NCBI GenBank assembly: GCA_039621445.1
Contig: CP154956.1
Coordinates: forward strand, 34,259,437 to 34,323,436
DNA length: 64,000 bases
Direction: 5' to 3'
Source: Euglena gracilis
Lineage: Eukaryota; Euglenida; Euglenophyceae; Euglenales
Shown: in pieces, positions 53,624 through 62,023 of the stretch
How the letters are laid out: each line of letters starts with the position of its first letter
Numbering within the stretch: the first letter of the stretch is position 1
Program-made: the position numbers and the translations under genes
The notes under the pieces: model-generated
The model's database searches: none
Seen by the model: only the letters and a program-made list of their open reading frames with translations
Told to the model about the DNA's origin: nothing

Positions 53624-54892
53624 TCATCCTATAGCAGTCTGAATGCCGCTAATGTCCGGAACTCGGTGGGAAAGTGCGGAATAGCTTTGTTGCAAACCCG
53701 CAATGGCCGAGTTAATCCCGCCAATGTCGGATTGCAACTGCAACTGCAGGGAATCCTGCCGTTGTGCCATTTCCGCGACTTTCGCGCTCAGATTGGATAA
53801 TCCAACCCGATTCGCGTCACAATAGCAGGTTTTCTGCTCCAAACGGGAAAGTCGCTCCTCCAACTGCCGCACATACGTGTGGGGAGCAAAATTCTCATTG
53901 GCTTGTGACTGGAATTGCCGAAACTTTTCCGTTTCATCACACAACTGCATAATGCGGTGTTGCGATTCATGGAAAGTTGCGGACAATGTGGTGAAATGGT
54001 CCATAGACACAAATCCACCACTGCTGGATGTTGCAGACGAGGAATCTCGTGCATGCAACTGTTGTTGCAAATGCAACAACGCGGATGAACAGGACTCCAT
54101 TTGTCCCGATAACCGTTGTAGTGAGTCATGCAAGTGCAGAAACTTGGAGTCATTCCGCGTTTCCGCTTCATGCATGCATTCACTAATTTGCCGGAAGTTT
54201 TGCGGGAGCTGTTGGCATATTCTGTCAAAGGTCTCCCGAACGTTTGCAAGGTCAATACCCGCACTTTCGAAATTCCTCTGGCAATATCTGCCAACTTCCT
54301 GCAAGTAATTCCAGCAGTGTTCCAGCTTGGTGAAGACATGTTTCTGGTTGTCCTCATCAAACTGAAGCACTTTGTTCAATGCGGTTGCACACTCTGCAAC
54401 GCATTGTTGCACATGATTGAACTGCCTCACAAGGGGGTGATCCCCTGGAAGCCGAGCAACAACATCCTGCACATCCTCAGCAGTGAGGAGCTCACCAGTG
54501 CCCTTCCCATAGTCATCCATGGGTTGGGATGTACCGGAGAATTCCGGCACCACGAGGCGAGTCTCTGGTTGCCAAGGTAGTGCGGGATAGCACCCAAGAT
54601 CGGGTGGTGGTGGCAAAGCTCTGTAAGGGCTTGCCGGTGGTAGAACGGGTGGTGGTTGAAAGAAAGACGGGGTTTCCAACCCACCATCACCAGAGAAGCC
54701 CGGTGGCGGAATCACCACGGGTCTCTCCGGTGTGAGCAGCTGCACCATTGCCACAGACAGAGGCGAATACCCCCGTTGTGGCAAGGTGAGTGCGGAAGAG
54801 GCCGCATTAGCCTCTGAAGCCAATGAAGTGGAGGGCTCATCGCCGACCACTGTCAATGATGACAAATGTTGCAATTGTGACAATTGAATCAA
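53624..54892 (-). CDS. N-terminal gag-frame protein of element B (422 residues, coiled coil)
   Basis: Pro-rich start (PPPGFSGDGG, PPPVLPPAS) followed by a long helical, Gln/Leu-rich part with heptads (HTYVRQLEERLSRLEQK, LHLQQQLHARD), probably coiled coil. Ends at a TGA followed by ATC; the next gag frame continues without shift. The TGA could derive from CGA by C-to-T change, or be read through. The first Met lies 410 bp after the primer-binding site. Confidence 0.7.
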   Translation of the reverse strand: MIQLSQLQHLSSLTVVGDEPSTSLASEANAASSALTLPQRGYSPLSVAMVQLLTPERPVVIPPPGFSGDGGLETPSFFQPPPVLPPASPYRALPPPPDLGCYPALPWQPETRLVVPEFSGTSQPMDDYGKGTGELLTAEDVQDVVARLPGDHPLVRQFNHVQQCVAECATALNKVLQFDEDNQKHVFTKLEHCWNYLQEVGRYCQRNFESAGIDLANVRETFDRICQQLPQNFRQISECMHEAETRNDSKFLHLHDSLQRLSGQMESCSSALLHLQQQLHARDSSSATSSSGGFVSMDHFTTLSATFHESQHRIMQLCDETEKFRQFQSQANENFAPHTYVRQLEERLSRLEQKTCYCDANRVGLSNLSAKVAEMAQRQDSLQLQLQSDIGGINSAIAGLQQSYSALSHRVPDISGIQTAIG

Positions 54893-55301
54893 TTGTGCCT
54901 CATCGGCGTGGGAACTGGAAGCACTTTCACATAAAAGCTTTCAATCCCCATTTTCTTGGTCAATGTCTTGCAATGATGCCTGTAATAAGGCATAGTTGAA
55001 TTGATGGTTGGGGCCTGTGCTTTGCATCTTTCTGGTGACAAAAGCAGCAAAAACCCTCAAAACTAAGCAGTTGTGCTGGCACCAGAGGGGCTGTAACGGG
55101 TAATACCGTACAGAACCTTCCAGAGCCTGCTCGTCTGCTTAGACGTTGACTAGAAGCCGGGAGCTGACGCTGCGACCGTGTAATAACGGTGCAGGGGCCC
55201 TCCGCTGCCAGTCAGCGTAGGATCGAACCAATCTGCAACCAAGTGTAATACATGATAGCGTTTCTTTCTGTATGGGCTGTATGTGTAGGATCGTGACCTA
55301 A
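54893..55301 (-). other. 5' leader of element B
   Basis: About 0.4 kb non-coding. Contains two hairpins with GTAATA-type loops (ACGG-GTAATA-CCGT near 55,097; ACCGT-GTAATA-ACGGT near 55,180). A second primer-site-like copy at 55,219-55,242 resembles the one at 55,288-55,311. A packaging signal would be expected in this region. Confidence 0.5.
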
Positions 55302-55311
55302 TCTGCTACCA
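55302..55311 (-). promoter_or_regulatory. Primer-binding site (initiator tRNA-Met) of element B
   Basis: Minus strand TGGTAGCAGA, two bases after the LTR end, equals the complement of the 3' end of eukaryotic initiator tRNA-Met; further matches (ending CGATCC) continue toward the T arm. Confidence 0.75.
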
Positions 55312-55313
55312 AG

Positions 55314-55626
55314 TGTACGTCTGATTCCCAATTCCCCTTTCCCAATTCCCAAAAGCCTTCGCTTTCGCCTTGGCGCACCTACTTGGGAACTGAAAATCAG
55401 AGTAACAGTAAAAACCCTTTTCCCACTTCCCAAGAAGCAAAGCACGGAGCAATGCGGGGAGGACGGACTGGAAATCCAAGTCCGGTCCAAGGAAAGGAAG
55501 GAAAAGGTATAAGAAGAAGAATACCACCTGTGGAGAGAGAAGGGGCACCCATTAGGAGATCCTAATAGGATCTGCTTCCATCCTAACTTCCTCAACGGAA
55601 GGGGACAGAAGCATACGCCTGGTACA
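55314..55626 (-). repeat. 5' LTR of element B
   Basis: 313 bp, with TGTACC...CGTACA termini on the minus strand; three differences from the 3' LTR that I find. Confidence 0.92.
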
Positions 55627-56381
55627 CAACTAAAGCCCTGTGATATAGTGGCTGAGGGCCAATGTGAAGCCCTGTTCTCTTTGCATTAAAAAAAAATCGG
55701 CCCAGTCATTTTCGGTTGGAATGCATGACAAGGAAGTGAGCGTGCACACACACAAAACACACAACCGCACACGCACACGAACCCGCACACCCATTGTACA
55801 CTATTCCATATAACCGCTTACCCTCTCACCTTGGCACTTTGGCTCACCGTTAACCTTTTCCTTACCCAACTGTCCCGAATTGGAAACGAATGCCTGGGTT
55901 TCTCTTTTTCTTTTCTCCACACAATTCATTTTCTGAGGCACTGTTGGCCAAAGTCCCTGATTTTTTTTTTGAAAAATCTAAATCGAATGAAAAAAAGTCT
56001 CACATAAGCTGCCAAAAAGGATTTTCACCAAGGGGGTAGCGTGGGACTTAGGCCTTGGGGTAGAGTGCCCAGAGTTGGTTTCACTCAGAATTTTCAGATT
56101 TTGTGTACAAAGACCCGTTCCCCATGCTTGTCGGAGGAAAGGGGTGGGGGGGCTTCCCCCGTAGACCTGATTTTTCAGAGTCCCCCAAGGTGCTCGCTAT
56201 TATGGCTGGGGGGGAGGTCAGACTCGTACCACCGATTTTCAAAAAAAAAGGGCGACAGGACCCGTTTAAAAAAAAACACACAATTTTCGCCCCCCCACAA
56301 AAAAAAATCAATTTAACTCTCCCCGTTTTTGTTCGGGGGGTGGCAGAAAAACGGGTCCGACTAACGTCGCAAGGGAGGGGG
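55627..56381 (+). other. R 3' interior, resuming after element B
   Basis: Continues the R sequence interrupted at 39,122, matching 20,105-20,879 of copy 1. CA-rich stretch near 55,745-55,790; ends in the purine tract AAGGGAGGGGG before the LTR. Confidence 0.8.
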
Positions 56382-56988
56382 TGTCGGCTGCCGCTGGCGT
56401 CGGCAACCAAAAATTTCCCAGAAAATTCCCAAAAACCCCCGGTAGGAATAACCAGAGCAAGTCAACCGCCACGCGAGTGGAATTGGAACCCCAGCAAATT
56501 CCACAAAGAATTTGAGAATGCGATTTGAGAATCAGAAAAGAAGAAAAGTCAATTGAGAATTGAAGAATCAAAAAGGACAATTCAATTATTCCAAGAAACC
56601 AAGGCATTGCTTTCCAAACTACCCCAAGCAGCAGGTTTCCTGAACCCAGGTACTCCCAAACCTCCAAGCCAGGTTTGTCTTTTGCTGCTGATTTGCTCAC
56701 CTAAGTAAGTGGGTTGGTTTTTGCCTCTTTGGTCTTTTCAGCCTCAAGTTCAAAGTTGGAAAATGGGGGAAAACCAACAGTGGAAAGAAAAAAAGATCCT
56801 ACGCGGGGCAACCGGGGACCCCGGGTCGGGGGGGCACACCTCACCCCCTTCACAGTCTGTTGATTTACTGTAAAATGGGGCCCACTTTCAGAAAGGCCCT
56901 GGCCTGAGCCCACCAGGGCCGGAAAACAGTGGTAATGGCCCCAGCGAAAGCAGCCCCCCCGGGCTAGCGGGGTCCTCATCCCCCAACA
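56382..56988 (+). repeat. R LTR (middle, plus orientation)
   Basis: 607 bp, TGTCGGCTG to CCCCAACA; the same length as the inverted LTR at 61,417-62,023. The primer-site-like TGGTACGCAGAGG follows directly (56,989-57,001). Confidence 0.88.
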
Positions 56989-57356
56989 TGGTACGCAGAG
57001 GTGGCTTCACTGACTTTGTCAGTGAAGAATATTTTGATTCGGTTGATGACAAATCAGATTGTGAGGTTTGCGATTTGAAAATTGTTCGCCAAAAGCTTGA
57101 AAGGATGGTTGCAATCAGCAATTTTGATGACTTTCAACTAGAAGTTGTGAAAGCTTTGGAGGAATTGTTTTTGCAGTTTCATTTTCTGTGGACTGATGTT
57201 GTGGATTCTCCTGAAGGGTCACTTCGTTTAAATCTGAGATTTTTGGAATGCAGACTTGAACACATTGAAAAAAATTGGCAGGGTTTGTCACGTGAGCCCA
57301 GCCAAAGTGAGTCCAGCCACTTGGAGGGACGATGGCTGAAATTGAAACCCGTCTGA
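56988..57356 (+). CDS. Gag-like protein of R, N-terminal frame
   Basis: 122 codons from an ATG whose first base is the last base of the LTR (VRRGGFTDFVSEEYFDSVDD). Acidic start, then amphipathic helices (KLERMVAISNFDDFQLEVV). It overlaps the next frame by 25 bp, and the homologous protein in copy 1 runs in one frame across this point, so a frameshift (lesion or programmed) joins them. The inverted copy at 61,049-61,417 has the same arrangement. Confidence 0.6.
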   Translation: MVRRGGFTDFVSEEYFDSVDDKSDCEVCDLKIVRQKLERMVAISNFDDFQLEVVKALEELFLQFHFLWTDVVDSPEGSLRLNLRFLECRLEHIEKNWQGLSREPSQSESSHLEGRWLKLKPV

Positions 57357-57862
57357 GAAATTTGGCAGATAGTTTTCATGACCTTTACACACGAACTTGC
57401 AGTGAAATTGAAAATCGTTTTTCTGAAAGCATCCAGTCCCTGTGTGAGAAGGGCGAGGCTCTGTCAAAACGGCTGGAGAGTGAAGAAAAGATTCTGGAGG
57501 AACGGCTGAAAATCTTTGAATTGCAAATCACTGAAAAGTTACAGCCCAATGAAAAATTTCTAAGTCCAGAAAATTTTGTGCCTGTGAATCTGAATTCTGG
57601 ACATGTCACAAATTTACAACCGTCATCAGTATCTTCTGAAAAATCTTCCTCAGATTTTGTCGCACAGCCAAGAAAATTCGGACAGAAAAAAAAATTCTGG
57701 AGACCTGCCAAAAACAGTTGGAACGACTTTCAGTTTTTAAGACCAAGTTGGTTTCACGATTGGTGGGGTTGGGACTGGTTTGCAAATCCCTGGAACAGCT
57801 GGGGGTGGTTTCCACCGCATCAGTGGTGGTGGTGGTTTTTTGAGGTCTTTTCACAGGTCTAA
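57332..57862 (+). CDS. Gag-like protein of R, C-terminal frame, tryptophan-rich
   Basis: 176 codons. Coiled-coil-like first half (SLCEKGEALSKRLESEEK, ILEERLKIFELQ), a Ser-rich linker, then a tail with 14 Trp in about 55 residues (FWRPAKNSWNDF, WWGWDWF, PWNSWGWFPPHQWWWWFF). No known domain. The tail is kept in all three R copies. Confidence 0.65.
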   Translation: MAEIETRLRNLADSFHDLYTRTCSEIENRFSESIQSLCEKGEALSKRLESEEKILEERLKIFELQITEKLQPNEKFLSPENFVPVNLNSGHVTNLQPSSVSSEKSSSDFVAQPRKFGQKKKFWRPAKNSWNDFQFLRPSWFHDWWGWDWFANPWNSWGWFPPHQWWWWFFEVFSQV

Positions 57863-59592
57863 CCACTGACTGGCACCGCACAGCACTTTACAGATCAGTA
57901 TGTTTTTGTGGTTTGCTTGTGGCTTTGTGATTGTTTTGTGATTTTTGTTTCATGGTGATTTGGTGTTGGAGGCAGATGCGCAATCAGCCAGAATTTAAAT
58001 CTGGATTTTCAGTTCACAGAGTTTGGCTTATGGAAAAACAGCCAAGTCAAACATTTTTTGAATCTGGTTTCTGGGGTGCATGTTTTTTCCCAGTTGCTTT
58101 CCACTTAAATGGAGACGCCCAGCCACGATGCTTGGGATTTTTCTCCTAGTGTTCAGGCAGCAAGATCAATGGTTTTCGGTTTCAGAGTTTTCAGTTTTCG
58201 GTTATTGTCCCGAATGTCATTTGGGGAGGGGCACGGCGTTGACATGTGTCATCATCCTAGACGGGGACAAATCAGTCATTTCAGGTGGAATTTTGGTTTG
58301 TGTTTTTACTGGTCCCTTTTGTCACGGGACAGTTTTTCCTGAAAGAAACTGTACCCCCGGACAGGGACATAAGTTGGAGAATCGGCACAGTTTTTTGGGA
58401 TTTTCAGTCCAGTTTTCTTGTGGTTTTCGAGTGTGGCAGCCCAGCAGTCCTGTGGCAGGTTTTGTCTGAGTTTTTGCCAATCCTGAGGTAGGGGGAGACC
58501 TCTGATGGACCACTCGAACCAAAAAGTTTTTGGGAAAGCGCGCAAAGAGGGGTTCCAAGGGTGGGGCTAGACCCAGGCAAGGAATAAACACCCCTGTGGC
58601 CACCCATCCAAGGGCTCAGGAAACAGTTTTCAGTTTTTCAGTCTTGGGAACCAAGGTGGATTAACCCCAGGAGGAATAGACACCCCTGAGGAAAATTCAT
58701 TTTCGGGCCCATCATCACTTGGTCCAGTTTTTCAGTGAAAAATCTGTTGATCTGTGGGTTGCACTTTCTGCGGCAATTTTTCGGCTGTGGAGTTTGCTTA
58801 ACGGAGAAAAACTCAGAAGTGGGGGACGCCTCACAATGCAAAACTCCCAATGGTAATTTTTACAGTTTGAGGCTTGTTGGAGCAGTTTTCGTGTGACCCA
58901 TTTGATGGATCAAAAAACAGATTTTTAAGTGCCGTTCTGGTTCAGAGTTCAGTGGCATTTTCAGGTTCGGTTCAGTGAGAAAATTCAGAAATCTGCTTTG
59001 TGTGTTGCCAGTGGTGAATTTGTGCGTGTGTGTTGCCTTGTCATGCAGGTTCAAGCAGCAATCACCGAGCAAGGAGAATCAACGGAAGGAACAAAACAGT
59101 CAAGTATCAAGGACTTTGATTGATTTGATTGGACTTTGATTGATTTTGACATTGAATTCAACAATTTCAACAGTTGCAAAGAAATGACTTCAAAGACTGG
59201 GATTATGAACATTGGAATGAGATGGAGAACGGAACAATGACATAAGTGGGACCCAAGCAATTGAATCACATGCAATTGAATCACATGATTTACCATTGTC
59301 ATGATCACAATTGTGGATTGTCTGTGGAGTTGAAACGGTGGATACATTATTTTACTCAAGTGCTTTGAAGTTCAATGGCTGACCTCACACATGGGCAGTG
59401 GCCCGAAGCACGGCCAAGCCCAGGTCCAGGCCGTTGACTCCCACAGCGCTGAATCAGATTTTTCATGTTTTTGGGTCTCAGAATTTTGCTTTGGTTTGGA
59501 GCCAGTTTTTCTCCCCCCCTCGTGCAGCTGGGGGGGGGGGGGCTGGATCAAAATCAGTTTTGGTTTTACGGTTGGAATTTTTGACTCAGAAT
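57863..59592 (+). other. R interior and segment S (second copy)
   Basis: Non-coding. From 58,812 to 59,592 it is segment S, nearly identical to 37,391-38,170 in the same orientation; S is the spacer of the right palindrome. Confidence 0.75.
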
Positions 59593-60542
59593 TTTTTTCT
59601 CCGTTAAGCAAACTCCACAGCCGAAAAATTGCCGCAGAAAGTGCAACCCACAGATCAACACATTTTTCACTGAAAAACTGGACCAAATGATGATGGGCCC
59701 GAAAATGAATTTTCCTCAGGGGTGTCTTTTCCTCCTGGGTTTAATCCACCTTGGTTCCCAAGACTGAAAAACTGAAAACTGTTTCCTGAGCCCTTAGATG
59801 GGTGGCCACAGGGGTGTTTATTCCTTGCCTGGGTCTAGCCCCACCCTTGGAACCCCTCTTTGCGCGCTTTCCCAAAAACCTTTCGGTTCGAGTGGTCCAT
59901 CAGAGGTCTCCCCCTACCTCAGGATTGGCAAAAACCCAGATAAAACCTGCCACAGGACTGCTGGGCTGCCACACTCGAAAACCACAATAAAACTGGACTG
60001 AAAATCCCAAAAAACTGTGCCGATTCTCCAACTTATGTCCCTGTCCGGGGGTAAAGTTTCTTTCAGGAAAAACTGTCACGTGACAAAAGGGACCAGTAAA
60101 AACACAAACCAAAATTCCACCTGAAATGACTGATTTGTCCCCGTCTGGGATGATGGCACATGTCAACGCCGTGCCCCTCCCCAAATGACATTCGGGACAA
60201 GAACCGAAAACTGAAAACTCTGAAACCGAAAACCATTGATCTTGCTGCCTGAACACTAGGAGAAAAATCCCAAGCATCGTGGCTGGGCATCTCCATTTAA
60301 GTGGAAAGCAACTGGGAAAAAACATGCACCCCAGAAACCAGATTCAAAAAATGTTTGACTCGGCTGTTTTTCCATAAGCCAAACTCTGTGAACTGAAAAT
60401 TCAGATTTAAATTCTGGCTGATTGCGCATCTGCCTCCAACACCAAATCACCATGAAACAAAAATCACAAAACAATCACAAAGCCACAAGCAAACCACAAA
60501 AACATACTGATCTGTAAAGTGCTGTGCGGTGCCAGTCAGTGG
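59593..60542 (-). other. R interior, inverted arm
   Basis: Reverse complement of 57,863-58,811 with few differences. The switch from plus to minus orientation is at about 59,592 within a T run. Confidence 0.75.
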
Positions 60543-61073
60543 TTAGACCTGTGAAAAGACCTCAAAAAACCACCACCACCACTGATGCGGTGGAAACCAC
60601 CCCCAGCTGTTCCAGGGATTTGCAAACCAGTCCCAACCCCACCAATCGTGAAACCAACTTGGTCTTAAAAACTGAAAGTCGTTCCAACTGTTTTTGGCAG
60701 GTCTCCAGATTTTTTTTGTCTGTCCGAATTTTCTTGGCTGTGCGACAAAATCTGAGGAAGATTCTTCAGAAGATACTGATGACGGTTGTAAATTTGTGAC
60801 ATGTCCAGAATTCAGATTGACAGGCACAAAATTTTCTGGACTTAGAAATTTTTCATTGGGCTGTAACTTTTCAGTGATTTGCAATTCAAAGATTTTCAGC
60901 CGTTCCTCCAGAATCTTTTCTTCACTCTCCAGCCGTTTTGACAGAGCCTCGCCCTTCTCACACAGGGACTGGATGCTTTCAGAAAAACGATGTTCAATTT
61001 CACTGCAAGTTCGTGTGTACAGGTCATGAAAACTATCTGCCAAATTTCTCAGACGGGTTTCAATTTCAGCCAT
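60543..61073 (-). CDS. Gag-like protein of R, C-terminal frame (inverted copy)
   Basis: Same 176-codon frame as 57,332-57,862 with a few substitutions (for example EHRF for ENRF and KKIWRP for KKFWRP). Confidence 0.65.
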   Translation of the reverse strand: MAEIETRLRNLADSFHDLYTRTCSEIEHRFSESIQSLCEKGEALSKRLESEEKILEERLKIFELQITEKLQPNEKFLSPENFVPVNLNSGHVTNLQPSSVSSEESSSDFVAQPRKFGQTKKIWRPAKNSWNDFQFLRPSWFHDWWGWDWFANPWNSWGWFPPHQWWWWFFEVFSQV

Positions 61074-61417
61074 CGTCCCTCCAAGTGGCTGGACTCACTT
61101 TGGCTGGGCTCACGTGACAAACCCTGCCAATTTTTTTCAATGTGTTCAAGTCTGCATTCCAAAAATCTCAGATTTAAACGAAGTGACCCTTCAGGAGAAT
61201 CCACAACATCAGTCCACAGAAAATGAAACTGCAAAAACAATTCCTCCAAAGCTTTCACAACTTCTAGTTGAAAGTCATCAAAATTGCTGATTGCAACCAT
61301 CCTTTCAAGCTTTTGGTGAACAATTTTCAAATCGCAAACCTCACAATCTGATTTGTCATCAACCGAATCAAAATATTCTTCACTGACAAAGTCAGTGAAG
61401 CCACCTCTGCGTACCAT
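61049..61417 (-). CDS. Gag-like protein of R, N-terminal frame (inverted copy)
   Basis: Near-identical to 56,988-57,356, with the same overlap to the following frame. The frame is open further upstream into the LTR, but homology supports the ATG at the LTR end. Confidence 0.6.
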   Translation of the reverse strand: MVRRGGFTDFVSEEYFDSVDDKSDCEVCDLKIVHQKLERMVAISNFDDFQLEVVKALEELFLQFHFLWTDVVDSPEGSLRLNLRFLECRLEHIEKNWQGLSREPSQSESSHLEGRWLKLKPV

Positions 61418-62023
61418 GTTGGGGGATGAGGACCCCGCTAGCCCGGGGGGGCTGCTTTCGCTGGGGCCATTACCACTGTTTTCCGGCCCTGGTGGGCTCA
61501 GGCCAGGGCCTTTCTGAAAGTGGGCCCCATTTTCCGGTAAATCAACAGACTGTGAAGGGGGTGAGGTGTGCCCTCCCGACCCGGGGTCCCCGGTTGCCCC
61601 GCGTAGGATCTTTTTTTCTTTCCACTGTTGGTTTTTCCCCATTTTCCAACTTTGAACTTGAGGCTGAAAAGACCAAAGAGGCAAAAACCAACCCACTTAC
61701 TTAGGTGAGCAAATCAGCAGCACAAGACAAACCTGGCTTGGAGGTTTGGGAGTACCTGGGTTCAGGAAACCTGCTGCTTGGGGTAGTTTGGAAAGCAATG
61801 CCTTGGTTTCTTGGAATAATTGAATTGTCCTTTTTGATTCTTCAATTCTCAATTGACTTTTCTTCTTTTCTGATTCTCAAATCTAATTCTCAAATTCTTT
61901 CTGGAATTTGCTGGGGTTCCAATTCCACTCGCGTGGCGGTTGACTTGCTCTGGTTATTCCTACCGGGGGTTTTTGGGAATTTTCTGGGAAAATTTTGGCT
62001 GCCGACGCCAGCGGCAGCCGACA
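61417..62023 (-). repeat. R LTR (5' LTR of the composite)
   Basis: Minus strand TGTCGGCTGCC to CCCCAACA, 607 bp, next to the target duplication GTGT at 62,024. Confidence 0.88.

Larger units (their letters stand above)
39123..55626 (-). mobile_element. Element B: 16.5-kb Ty3/gypsy-type LTR retrotransposon with a long extra 3' coding region
   Basis: The ends are 313-bp direct repeats (39,123-39,435 and 55,314-55,626) with TG...CA termini and only three differences that I find. A primer-binding site matching initiator tRNA-Met lies 2 bp inside the 5' LTR, and a purine tract abuts the 3' LTR. Two intact versions of the surrounding R sequence (20,094-20,118 and, inverted, 36,431-36,455) show the block is an insertion; about six bases of the site are lost and no target duplication is visible. 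On the minus strand the order is gag, NC, protease, RT, RNase H, integrase, then about 5.5 kb of extra frames. Low LTR divergence and an intact pol suggest recent movement. Confidence 0.88.
35061..62023. mobile_element. R composite: rearranged R dimer, containing element B
   Basis: Outer R LTRs lie in minus orientation at both ends (35,061-35,677 and 61,417-62,023), with matching GTGT flanks. Without element B the order on the + strand is: inverted 3' part, a 780-bp segment S, 3' part, LTR, gag region, S again, inverted gag region, inverted LTR. This is what a tandem R dimer sharing a middle LTR would look like after inversion of the piece between the two S copies. It contains two large palindromes, each about 2.4 kb per arm with about 780 bp between arms. 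Confidence 0.7.

Noticed and set aside
49937-54892. Reassigned stop codons (alternative genetic code)
   Set aside because: All three stop types occur in frame in gag-protease of B and also in C, yet pol and other frames end normally at stops. Decay or recoding is simpler.
43940-55190. TATTAC loops resembling rolling-circle origins of CRESS-DNA viruses
   Set aside because: The full nonanucleotide TAATATTAC is absent and there is no Rep gene; other loop sequences are equally common.
55217-55312. tRNA-like sequence (T-arm-like GGATCGAACC and ACCA)
   Set aside because: No anticodon or D arm. Its position next to the LTR and its orientation identify it as a primer-binding site.
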